A DNA stretch of 64,000 nt, taken from contig JAQWSK010000009.1 in NCBI GenBank assembly GCA_029243245.1, forward strand, positions 1 through 64,000. The letters are read 5' to 3'. This document shows positions 1 through 7,571 of the stretch, one piece after another (position 1 is the stretch's first letter; the number at the start of each line of letters is the position of its first letter). Origin of the DNA: Flavobacteriaceae bacterium. GTDB taxonomy: Bacteria > Bacteroidota > Bacteroidia > Flavobacteriales > Flavobacteriaceae. Both the position numbers and the translations under genes were made by a program. A model generated the notes under the pieces. That model was given only the letters and a program-made list of their open reading frames with translations, had not been told where the DNA came from and ran no database searches.

Positions 1-167
1 GATTCAAATCTTCTATTTCCACTGATTACTTGATTACGAGAATCAATGATAAGGGGTTGTAATAATCCAACCTCTGAGATACTATCCATTAATTCCTCAA
101 TAGAAGATAGGGTATAGATTTCCTTGTTTTTGGGATGGTGTTTTAATGAGGATACTTTAACCTTCAT
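1..167 (-). CDS. ParB-like N-terminal domain protein (partial)
   Basis: Reading the minus strand from an ATG at 165-167 gives an open frame of 55 codons that runs off the left edge. The peptide contains IYTLSSIEELMDSI, then GLLQPLIID and VISGNRRFE, which is the order of conserved blocks in the ParB/Srx-like N-terminal domain (a DNA-binding or nuclease-like fold used by partition proteins and by many plasmid, phage and island proteins). It begins directly with this domain, unlike chromosomal ParB proteins, which usually have a basic leader first. It lies 39 bp downstream of the integrase stop and on the same strand, so it is probably cargo of the integrated element. Partition, DNA modification or transcriptional roles cannot be separated from so short a fragment. 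Confidence 0.7.
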   Translation of the reverse strand, partial: MKVKVSSLKHHPKNKEIYTLSSIEELMDSISEVGLLQPLIIDSRNQVISGNRRFE

Positions 168-206
168 GGGGTAAAGGTAGCGAAGAATTTTATGGTATGC
201 AAGTAA

Positions 207-1808
207 TCAGGAAATCAACTGTTTTACTTTCTCTTTCCAAACATCTTCTGGGAGAGTTCCCATTTCCTTTAACCTCAACAAAGTTTTTAATTGTTCCTCG
301 GTTTCTAAAGTAATTGATTTGGATTTTTTCTCCTTTTTTTGGTCAAGTTCTTGATTAAATAATCCATCATTTACCTTCATGATATCCTTGTCCAAAACAT
401 TATAATACCCATCAAAAACCTTTTGAGTAGTATGACCTGTCATTTTCATAATACTTCTAATGGGTGTTCCTAACTCAATGTGTTCTCTAATGAATGTTCT
501 TCTTCCGATATGAGAGGATACAATTGAATAAAGTGGGATAAAACTTGTGTTTTCTTCTTTTCCATTTAAATCCCAATCCCTAACTCTTACCCCTCTATCG
601 AGACCAATATGTTTACAGATTTCTTTTATATAACTGTTATATTTCTGATTGGATATCGCATTTCCAAACTTTGTCCTTGGAAAAAGATAGTTATGTGCGT
701 TTTTATTCTTTGAATACTTCTTCCAAATCTCAAAAGTCATTCTATTTATCCTAACCCGAACAGGTTCCTTTTGGATTTTAATCTTTTCCATGAAGAATGA
801 AAAATACCCTAATCTCTTTCCGTTGATTTCTTCTGTATCATAATCAAAATCACCAATCTTCATTTTGACCATATCTCCAAACCTACACCCTACATTACAG
901 AGAAAAATTAACATGTCTTTATATACCTCAAAGGATGTATAAGTTGAGGACCATCTTTTATTATCAGAATCAATCCAAGAATCATCAATATAAGTTAATC
1001 TCCTCTCCTTTTGTAAAACCTCTGTATGGTTAGGGTTTTGAATTGAGAATTTATCATAGTTGTGTAATTTGAGGACCTCATCTCTTTTAAAAAAGATTAC
1101 TTCCCCTCCACCATCACTAAGTACAATACCGTCTGGTTTCCTTATACTAAAGTTGGTTCCATATTTCTCATTACTCCAATTTGAAAACCTTGTAAGAGCT
1201 TTCATTCTTTTTCTAATAGTTGAGGGTCTTAATCCTTTTCTATCATAGCTCCATCTACAAAATCCATATACCCAATCACTATCCAAATCCTCTGGAAATA
1301 ATAAGACATTGTTTTTCGTTTGATATTCAGAAGCATATTCTCTAACCTGTTTAATACTCGTATTAGTACTTCTTTTAGTTGAGGTTCTGTTATTGTATGA
1401 AGTTGAATTTATCCATTTTTCATATTCAGTAATCATCGGAAGAAAGTGAATCTCTTTTCTACTTATCACTTCTTTCGTTCGTTTATCCTTTCTTAAATAA
1501 CTTCTAACTAACTCTACAAGGGGCTCTTTATCTTGTTTTTTGATGGTAAGTACTATTCCATTGATTTCGTCAAGTTTATTCTTAATCAGTAAATTTTTAT
1601 CTCGATAATCTTTATCTGAAGATTTTATTGGGTCTTTAGATGTTTTCTTCCTCCAATTATCATCCCAGTCTTTTATTTGACAAACAACACTGGTGCTTAC
1701 CTTTGTTCTTTTACCCTTATAATAATAGTCTATAATAACAGGTGCAGAATCCTTTTGATTCAAATGATTCTTGTTATTTTTAAAGTCTAATCTGTAATAA
1801 AGTCCCAT
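207..1808 (-). CDS. Tyrosine recombinase / site-specific integrase
   Basis: A 533-residue phage-type integrase that would cut and rejoin DNA at att sites. The N-terminal third (about 1-100) resembles the Arm-DNA-binding region of Bacteroidota integrases and the middle (about 120-220) the SAM-like core-binding domain. The catalytic domain shows the expected residues in order: Arg309 in NVGCRFGD, a candidate Lys near 347, His433 and Arg436 in SSHIGRR, His459 in TGHT and nucleophile Tyr468 in FDGYYN. All are intact, so the enzyme should be active. The last 35 residues, after a lysine-rich linker, resemble a SHOCT tail. Its 5' end lies 137 bp from the 3' end of a tRNA gene, the usual position of an island integrase beside its attachment site. 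Confidence 0.93.
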   Translation of the reverse strand: MGLYYRLDFKNNKNHLNQKDSAPVIIDYYYKGKRTKVSTSVVCQIKDWDDNWRKKTSKDPIKSSDKDYRDKNLLIKNKLDEINGIVLTIKKQDKEPLVELVRSYLRKDKRTKEVISRKEIHFLPMITEYEKWINSTSYNNRTSTKRSTNTSIKQVREYASEYQTKNNVLLFPEDLDSDWVYGFCRWSYDRKGLRPSTIRKRMKALTRFSNWSNEKYGTNFSIRKPDGIVLSDGGGEVIFFKRDEVLKLHNYDKFSIQNPNHTEVLQKERRLTYIDDSWIDSDNKRWSSTYTSFEVYKDMLIFLCNVGCRFGDMVKMKIGDFDYDTEEINGKRLGYFSFFMEKIKIQKEPVRVRINRMTFEIWKKYSKNKNAHNYLFPRTKFGNAISNQKYNSYIKEICKHIGLDRGVRVRDWDLNGKEENTSFIPLYSIVSSHIGRRTFIREHIELGTPIRSIMKMTGHTTQKVFDGYYNVLDKDIMKVNDGLFNQELDQKKEKKSKSITLETEEQLKTLLRLKEMGTLPEDVWKEKVKQLIS

Positions 1809-1891
1809 TAATCAGTCAATTAACATACTCTAATATACGAAAAAAATCTGATTTTTAGTACCCCATATAGTACCCTATAGGTGGTTTTGAT

Positions 1892-1933
1892 GAAAAAGAA
1901 AACCCTAACTACTTGTTTAATAAGTAATTAGGG
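1892..1933 (-). terminator. Rho-independent terminator of tRNA-Ile2
   Basis: On the minus strand, just past the tRNA 3' end, arms at 1903-1914 and 1922-1933 (CCCTAA-x-TACTT with AAGTA-x-TTAGGG) form a stem of 11 pairs with one mismatch and a 7-nt loop. The minus-strand transcript then reads TTTTCTTTTT (1892-1902). It also separates the tRNA from the integrase. Confidence 0.75.
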
Positions 1934-1944
1934 CTTCTTGGATG

Positions 1945-2018
1945 TGGTCCCACCTGGGCTCGAACCAGGGACCAACTGATTATGAGTCAGCTACTCTAAC
2001 CAACTGAGCTATAGGACC
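1945..2018 (-). tRNA. tRNA-Ile2 (anticodon CAU, to be modified to lysidine)
   Basis: The minus strand folds into a 74-nt cloverleaf with a 7-bp acceptor stem, D-loop GCTCAGTTGGTTAGAGT, anticodon stem GCTGA/TCAGT, loop CTCATAA and T-arm CCTGG-TTCGAGC-CCAGG. The anticodon is CAU. I assign isoleucine rather than methionine because the acceptor has C4-G69 and C5-G68 with A73, the identity elements TilS uses on the E. coli tRNA-Ile2. Elongator methionine remains the alternative. CCA is not encoded. This gene is the probable integration target of the element to its left. Confidence 0.9.
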
Positions 2019-2264
2019 GTTGTCAATGATAACAGCACCTTCGAAAGAATTTAAAAAAATTAGATAGTGGTTATCTCTATCGTTTCCCGTATAACTCTAC
2101 GTGTTATTTAAAAATACCTATTTCGAATTATCAATTAACGAGCCGTAAAAGTATGATAAAAATTAATTCTGAACAATATAAATTCTGTCTGTCTGCTTAG
2201 GTAAACAGAGTTGCCCTACTTCAATAATTTATCAAAGGTTATAGAGTAAAAATATGTTGTTTAA

Positions 2265-3956
2265 TTATAAATTACTTTTTTTCAATTCTTGAATTGCATA
2301 GTTTGCTGCCCTCGCTGAGATAGCCATGAATGTTAAAGATGGGTTCTGTGTAGATGTAGAGGTCATACATGCTCCATCTGTAACAAAAACATTGTTGCAA
2401 TTATGTAATTGATTCCATCGATTAAGTAATGAAGTTTTAGGATCTTTACCCATTCTAACGCCACCCATTTCATGAATGTCATTGCCAGGATTTCTTTTAT
2501 TATCCAGCGTTTTAATGTTTGTGAAGCCCGCTTTAGAGTACATTTCGGTAAATTCGTCAAAAAAATCTTTTAGCATTTTCTCGTCATTTTCATCATAATC
2601 AATATCAATATTTAATTGGGGAATTCCCCATTGATCAACTTTCTCAGGATCTAAAGTAACTACATTACTTCTTTTTGGTATTGTCTCGCCCATCATGTGA
2701 GATCCTACATTCCAAACTCCCGTTTCACGAGTGTTTAAAAGTTGGTTTTTTAAATCCTGTCCATAACCGCTTCTAATAGTTTCTCTTAAAGGTCTTGCTC
2801 CAAATCCTGCTGCATACCCCCTCAAAAAATCAGTTTCCTGTTTATAGACATTCCTGAAACGAGGAATATAATGAGACGTTGGTTTTATTCCCTCTGTTGT
2901 AAAATTGGGAAAGCCTTCATATTGTGCGCTAATAGTAGCTCTATAATTGTGAAAAGCAATATATTTTCCTAATAAACCATTATCATTTCCTAAGCCCTTA
3001 GGAAAACGTTTTGACTTTGAATTTAATAATATAAGATTTGTATTTAAAGTTGATGCAGTAACAAAAATTACTTTTGCAAAATAATCCTTACTTTCTTTAG
3101 TTTTAGAATCAATAACTCTAACTCCTGTTCCTTTTTGTTTAGACTCGTCATATAAAACAGAGTGTACAACAGAGTTTGGTTTGAGATCAAGATTACCAGT
3201 TTTCATAGCCCAAGGTATTAATGTGGAATTCACGTTGAAATATCCACCATAAGGACAGCCTCTTTGACATATGTTTCTACTCATACAAAGCCCTCTACCT
3301 TGTTTTAAAAAAATAGGCTTACTCTCGGTTAAATGAGCACAACGGCCATAAATTACATATCGGTCCTTATAATGCTTTTTCATAGATTTACTAAAATACT
3401 CTTCAACTATATTAGTTTCCCAAGGTTTCAAGAAATCTCCATCAGGTAAAACATCTAATCCATCTTTATTTCCACTTACGCCAACAAATTTTTCTACGTA
3501 AGAATACCAATTATGCAAATCATTATAATTAATTGGCCATTCTACAGCATATCCGTCTCTTGCAGGGCCTTCAAAATCATATTTGCTCCAACGCTGAACT
3601 TGTCTTGCCCACATAATAGATTTACCCCCTACTTGATAACCCTTAATCCAATCAAAAGGTTTTACTTGTCCATATTTATGATGTTTATCTTTAACAAAGA
3701 AATGTTTAGCGTCTTCCCTAAAGGCATAACAACGACTTGCTATAGGGTTTTCTTCAACATCCTTAGAGGTTAATCTTCCTCGGTGTTTAAATTCCCAAGG
3801 CTGCATGTTTGTTGTCGGGTAATCTTTTAAATGTTCGACATTTGGCCCCCTTTCAAGTAGTAGTGTTTTAACTCCTTGTTCGCAAAATTCCTTTGCGGCC
3901 CATCCTCCAGACATGCCGGCCCCCACTATTATAACATCGTATTTGTTTTTATCCAT
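2265..3956 (-). CDS. GMC family FAD-dependent oxidoreductase
   Basis: A 563-residue flavoenzyme of the glucose-methanol-choline family that would oxidise an alcohol, often a sugar or polyol. The N-terminus has the FAD dinucleotide motif VGAGMSGG (residues 11-18) followed by an acidic strand end (LLLERG). The C-terminal GMC_oxred_C domain carries the conserved region around DIHEMGG and the terminal block TQNPSLTFMA with its Asn near 538. The cysteines in ICQRGCPYGG are typical of the subgroup paired with a gluconate 2-dehydrogenase subunit-3 protein, and exactly such a gene lies 5 bp upstream, so the two are probably co-transcribed and form a complex. It has no signal peptide of its own and may be carried out with the Tat-signal partner. 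The substrate cannot be inferred. Confidence 0.9.
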   Translation of the reverse strand: MDKNKYDVIIVGAGMSGGWAAKEFCEQGVKTLLLERGPNVEHLKDYPTTNMQPWEFKHRGRLTSKDVEENPIASRCYAFREDAKHFFVKDKHHKYGQVKPFDWIKGYQVGGKSIMWARQVQRWSKYDFEGPARDGYAVEWPINYNDLHNWYSYVEKFVGVSGNKDGLDVLPDGDFLKPWETNIVEEYFSKSMKKHYKDRYVIYGRCAHLTESKPIFLKQGRGLCMSRNICQRGCPYGGYFNVNSTLIPWAMKTGNLDLKPNSVVHSVLYDESKQKGTGVRVIDSKTKESKDYFAKVIFVTASTLNTNLILLNSKSKRFPKGLGNDNGLLGKYIAFHNYRATISAQYEGFPNFTTEGIKPTSHYIPRFRNVYKQETDFLRGYAAGFGARPLRETIRSGYGQDLKNQLLNTRETGVWNVGSHMMGETIPKRSNVVTLDPEKVDQWGIPQLNIDIDYDENDEKMLKDFFDEFTEMYSKAGFTNIKTLDNKRNPGNDIHEMGGVRMGKDPKTSLLNRWNQLHNCNNVFVTDGACMTSTSTQNPSLTFMAISARAANYAIQELKKSNL

Positions 3957-3961
3957 AATGA

Positions 3962-4462
3962 TTAAGCTGAAACGCTTCCTAAATATCTTCCTGGAACAAA
4001 TTCAAAATTTAGATAATCAACCATATAATTTTCCGAAGACTCAAAATGAAGCAAAGAATATTTTTTTAAAGTCTTTAAAAAAAAAGATGAAGAGTCATTT
4101 GATTTGGTCTGTTTGTCAATAAAAGAAATCTGTTCCTCTATTGACAGGTTCTCAAATTTAATTTCATTGATTAGAATTGATATTATATCAAACCCCTTTA
4201 TAAATTTTTCAACTTTTGATTCAGCATAACAATCATTTACCATTGTCAAAACAAACTCTTGACGAGATTCTAAAGTTGGAAAATTAATTATGTCTTCAGG
4301 CAAAATTATATTACAAATATGACCTATGGTCTTTTGTTGAGCCCCCTTTATTGTTGGCAAATTATAATATATAATATTAGGCTCAACATTACACGCGTAT
4401 GGAAGTATAACAAGCCCCCCTGTTAGTAGTCCTATCTGTTTTATTGCAATTCTTCGATTCAT
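3962..4462 (-). CDS. Gluconate 2-dehydrogenase subunit 3 family protein
   Basis: A 166-residue small subunit that normally accompanies a GMC dehydrogenase. The N-terminus MNRRIAIKQIGLLTGG has paired arginines followed by a hydrophobic stretch, which fits a Tat signal, and PYAC at its end suggests possible lipidation. The remainder is helical, with the family feature of a conserved ICNIILPED block near residue 50. It lies immediately upstream of the GMC gene with a 5-bp gap. Known partners of this family are thought to help export or assembly of the large subunit; that role is inferred here from family and context. Tat export would be served by a TatA/E gene elsewhere in the window (38.7 kb). 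Confidence 0.8.
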   Translation of the reverse strand: MNRRIAIKQIGLLTGGLVILPYACNVEPNIIYYNLPTIKGAQQKTIGHICNIILPEDIINFPTLESRQEFVLTMVNDCYAESKVEKFIKGFDIISILINEIKFENLSIEEQISFIDKQTKSNDSSSFFLKTLKKYSLLHFESSENYMVDYLNFEFVPGRYLGSVSA

Positions 4463-4557
4463 TGACTTTATTTAAAGCTTCTATTATATTCAAAAGATAT
4501 TAATTATAATCCATTTAGTATTGCTGTAAAACAAAGAATTTTAGACATAAACTATGA

Positions 4558-6042
4558 TTACAATTCAAAAGAATTCTTTAAAACATTTTTCGTCACTTTG
4601 CCCAGCGTATTTCTGGGTAGCTCTTCTTGAATAATAAATTTTCTTGGAATTTTATATGATGGCAAAAACTCCTTTAGCCATAGCTTTAAATCTATAAAAT
4701 CAATATTTTTTTCACTTAATATTAAGCTTGCTGCTACTACTTCTCCCCACTCTTTGTCTGGAATACCTATTACTGCACATTCTTTAATTTTCGAATGCCT
4801 ACACAAAACATCTTCAATTTCCAATGCAGAAATTTTATACCCTCCAGATTTAATTATGTCAACAGAATCTCTCCCTAAAATTTTGTACATCCCTTTGTTA
4901 AAAACAGCAATGTCTCCGCTTTTAAACCATCCGTCTTGATAGGAGTCTATAGTTGCTTTTGGCTTTTTCCAATATTCTTTAAAAACATTAGGACCTTTAA
5001 TCTGAATTTCTCCAGGGTTTCCAGTGTTTCTAATGTCATTTCCAAACGTATCAACTAGTCTAATTTGAACGCCAGGCAAAGGAAGGCCAACATGTCCAGG
5101 CCGTCTTTCACCTTTATATGAATTGGAAAGAGCCATTCCTATTTCTGTCATTCCATATCGCTCTAGAAGAATATGAGATGTGATGTCTTTCCACTTCTCT
5201 AGAACTGAAATGGGGAGTGCTGCTGACCCAGAAACCATTAATCTTAATTTTTTTACTCCTTCAGAAAGTGTGGTTTTTTGTTTTTTTGACGAAGATTCCC
5301 AAAAATCAATAAGTTTAAAATAAATTGTTGGAACTGCCATAAACAAAGTTAATTGACCAGATGATATTTTATCCCATACTTTTTTTGAATCAAACTTTGG
5401 TAAAAACTCACAACTAGCTCCTGCCCATAAAGCACAACATAAAACATTAATAATTCCATGAATATGATGAAGAGGTAAAATATTTAGTATTCGATCATTT
5501 GATTCCCACTTCCATGCTTTTACTAAAGATTCTATTTGAAATTGAATATTCTTGTGAGTTGTTACAACTCCTTTTGGCTTGCTTGTTGTTCCACTAGTGT
5601 ATAAAATCATAGCTCTTCTTTCCATTGAGATATTGGGTAGTTCAGCCAAATAAGAGTCAGTTAAATCTTCAACTAAAATCAATCTAATATTTAATTGTTT
5701 GGATAATGGTTCTAGAGATTCCTTATAAGCTTTAGTGACAATAAGTATTGAAGCTTCAGAATCTTCAATGACATATTTTAAAGATGGAAGTGGGTGGAGT
5801 GTGCACAAAGGAACAGCTATTCCTCCTGCTCTCCATATCGCCCATTGAATTGCAACATATTTAAAGCTTGGAGGAATTAAAAAAACTACTCTACCCCCAA
5901 GCAGGTCTTCTTGTCCATCTAAAATACAAGAAGCTATTGATTCAGATTTACTTAATAGTTGATCAAAAGTGTGCTCTGATTGATTCGAAATAATAGCGGT
6001 CCTTTTAGAATAATTAAATGCTTTTTTTACTAGTTCAATCAT
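4558..6042 (-). CDS. Acyl-CoA synthetase, malonyl-CoA synthetase (ACSF3/MatB)-like
   Basis: A 494-residue member of the AMP-forming adenylating superfamily (carboxylate + ATP + CoA to acyl-CoA). The phosphate-binding loop ILYTSGTTSKPKG lies near residues 145-157, followed by LPLHHIHG, then SGSAALP, ERYGMTEIGMA, the GWFKSGD hinge region, and a C-terminal domain with GRDSVDIIKSGGYKIS and the catalytic Lys in PRNTLGKV. The combination LPLHHxHG, FMAVPTIY, LMVSGSAALP and LERYGMTEIGMA is very close to animal ACSF3 and bacterial malonyl-CoA synthetases as I recall them, so malonate or methylmalonate is the likely substrate. It is a single-gene unit beginning divergently from the methyltransferase-like gene, with a -7 box at 6078-6085. 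General acyl-CoA ligase activity remains possible. Confidence 0.82.
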   Translation of the reverse strand: MIELVKKAFNYSKRTAIISNQSEHTFDQLLSKSESIASCILDGQEDLLGGRVVFLIPPSFKYVAIQWAIWRAGGIAVPLCTLHPLPSLKYVIEDSEASILIVTKAYKESLEPLSKQLNIRLILVEDLTDSYLAELPNISMERRAMILYTSGTTSKPKGVVTTHKNIQFQIESLVKAWKWESNDRILNILPLHHIHGIINVLCCALWAGASCEFLPKFDSKKVWDKISSGQLTLFMAVPTIYFKLIDFWESSSKKQKTTLSEGVKKLRLMVSGSAALPISVLEKWKDITSHILLERYGMTEIGMALSNSYKGERRPGHVGLPLPGVQIRLVDTFGNDIRNTGNPGEIQIKGPNVFKEYWKKPKATIDSYQDGWFKSGDIAVFNKGMYKILGRDSVDIIKSGGYKISALEIEDVLCRHSKIKECAVIGIPDKEWGEVVAASLILSEKNIDFIDLKLWLKEFLPSYKIPRKFIIQEELPRNTLGKVTKNVLKNSFEL

Positions 6043-6077
6043 AATTTAAATTAATGTTTCTTCTTTTGACAAGTTCT

Positions 6078-6085
6078 CAAAGTTA
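6078..6085 (-). promoter_or_regulatory. Putative -7 box of the acyl-CoA synthetase promoter
   Basis: The minus strand reads TAACTTTG, a match to the Bacteroidota -7 consensus TAnnTTTG, about 35 bp before the ATG of the acyl-CoA synthetase. No clear -33 TTTG is visible at the usual spacing. Confidence 0.4.
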
Positions 6086-6171
6086 AAAATCTTGTTTAAA
6101 ATAAAGTATTAAATAGATGATTCATAAATAAAGCTTTTTGAATTATATTGCATTTAGATGAATTTAAACTC

Positions 6172-7083
6172 ATGATGAATAAAAATTACTTTAAACAAAC
6201 TAGGATTTTAGATGGTGGAATGGGTCAAGAGTTACTTGCAAGAGGTCTTGATGTAAATGGCACTTTATGGAGCGCTAATGCTCTATTAAATGAAAAATAT
6301 CATCAACTTGTTTTAGACACGCATCTAGATTTTATAAAAGCTGGCGCAGAGGTAATTGTAACAACTACGTTTAGCTCAAAAAGAATAAGGCTTAGAGAAA
6401 ACAATGTAGAAGATAAGTTTGAATACTTAAATATAAAAGCTGGAGAAATTGCGAAGAATGCGAAGAAATTAAATCCCCATGTCTTAATTGCCGGTGGCCT
6501 TCCCCCTCAAAATTTAGTTTATGAAGCTGACACAAGGCCTGATAAAAAAATTCAAGATGATTTTTTTGATCAAGCCAAACTACTTAATCCATATATTGAT
6601 TTTTTTTACCTGGATGTTTTAAGTAGTGTTAACGAGTTTAGATTAGCTATTGAAGCTATAAAATCATTTAATAAACCTTACTTAGTCGGTGCCCATATTT
6701 CTGAAGGAGTAAGATTGCCTAGTGGTGAAAAAATTTCAGATATAGTAAATGAGATTGTACATGTTAATTTAATTGGAATTATACTCTCTTGTATCTCTCC
6801 AGAAAATTATGCGCTAAATCTAAACGAGATAAAAAATTTAGGGATCCCTTTTGGGTTTAAGCTTAATGGATTTAAGCTTACAAACCCGAAATCAGGATAC
6901 GCTGATAATTATTCGAAAAGTAAAACCCGAAATCCAAATGAATTTCTAGGAAAAAGAAATGATTTAACTCCTGAAAGGTTTGCTGAGTTTGCTAAAAAAT
7001 TCCATGATGCTGGAGCTACTATATTGGGCGGGTGCTGTGAAACAAGCCCTAAACATATTGAAGAAATAGCTAAGCTGAAATAG
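6172..7083 (+). CDS. Homocysteine S-methyltransferase family protein
   Basis: A 303-residue Zn-dependent methyltransferase domain, related to MmuM/BHMT and to the N-terminal part of MetH. It begins with ILDGGMGQELLARG, the family signature, and has the three zinc ligands: the Cys in IILSCISPE and the pair in GGCCETSP at the C-terminus. The family moves a methyl group from S-methylmethionine, betaine or another donor to homocysteine; the donor here is unknown. I start at the ATG at 6172 (a second ATG follows at 6175) rather than at an upstream TTG at 6148, because the extra residues have no counterpart in the family. It is monocistronic, divergent from the acyl-CoA synthetase. Confidence 0.85.
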   Translation: MMNKNYFKQTRILDGGMGQELLARGLDVNGTLWSANALLNEKYHQLVLDTHLDFIKAGAEVIVTTTFSSKRIRLRENNVEDKFEYLNIKAGEIAKNAKKLNPHVLIAGGLPPQNLVYEADTRPDKKIQDDFFDQAKLLNPYIDFFYLDVLSSVNEFRLAIEAIKSFNKPYLVGAHISEGVRLPSGEKISDIVNEIVHVNLIGIILSCISPENYALNLNEIKNLGIPFGFKLNGFKLTNPKSGYADNYSKSKTRNPNEFLGKRNDLTPERFAEFAKKFHDAGATILGGCCETSPKHIEEIAKLK

Positions 7084-7137
7084 CTAAAACATAGGGTTAT
7101 GGGCATTAATTCATTTTTTAATTCTATTCAAACTCAA

Positions 7138-7166
7138 TTGAAAAATACAAATAATCCGTAGCTTTG
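7138..7166 (+). promoter_or_regulatory. rbfA promoter (-33 TTG, -7 TAGCTTTG)
   Basis: TTG at 7138-7140, an 18-bp spacer, then TAGCTTTG at 7159-7166, matching TAnnTTTG. The last G is 5 bp before the rbfA ATG (7171), so transcription is predicted to start at or next to the A of the start codon. Confidence 0.6.
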
Positions 7167-7170
7167 TTTA

Positions 7171-7569
7171 ATGAACGCAGAAACTCCCAGACAGAAAAAA
7201 ATTGCAGCAGTAATTCAAAAAGAATTAGCTGGTCTTATTCAGGCATCTCTGAGGGAGGAGGGCCTTTCAAACCTTATTGTTTCAATAACTAAAGTTACTG
7301 TAACAATTGACCTTGCTTTTGCTAAAGTGTTTTTAAGTGTTTTTCCTTCTGAATTTTCTTCTAAACATATAAAGTCGCTTCAAGAAAACAGCTTTAAAAT
7401 AAAGCATGATTTATCACAGATAATGAAAAATCAGTTACGAAAAATTCCTCAGTTGAACTTTTATCTTGATGATTCTTTAGATTATATTCAAAAGATCGAG
7501 TCTGCTCTTAAAAATCCTGAAAACCCTATATCTGAGTCAGGCTTGTTTACATCCCAACCAAAAAAATAA
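7171..7569 (+). CDS. rbfA: Ribosome-binding factor A
   Basis: A 132-residue protein needed for 30S maturation and 5' processing of 16S rRNA. It shows the family pattern: a basic start with TPRQKKIAAVIQKELAGLI, a central strand VSITKVTVTIDLAFAKVFLSVFP and a conserved end with LRKIPQLNFYLDDSLDYIQKI (KH-type II fold). The length is normal. It is followed 2 bp later by a LolC/E-type permease gene, an arrangement I recall from other flavobacteria. The promoter predicts an essentially leaderless mRNA. Confidence 0.93.
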   Translation: MNAETPRQKKIAAVIQKELAGLIQASLREEGLSNLIVSITKVTVTIDLAFAKVFLSVFPSEFSSKHIKSLQENSFKIKHDLSQIMKNQLRKIPQLNFYLDDSLDYIQKIESALKNPENPISESGLFTSQPKK

Positions 7570-7571
7570 TT

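Noticed and set aside
2019-2264. The 246-bp gap between tRNA-Ile2 and the GMC gene as a hidden small gene or RNA
   Set aside because: No ORF with a plausible start, no strong hairpin and no promoter pair could be supported.
6148-6171. TTG start giving eight more residues on the homocysteine methyltransferase-like protein
   Set aside because: Two adjacent ATG codons follow and the extra residues are not family-like.
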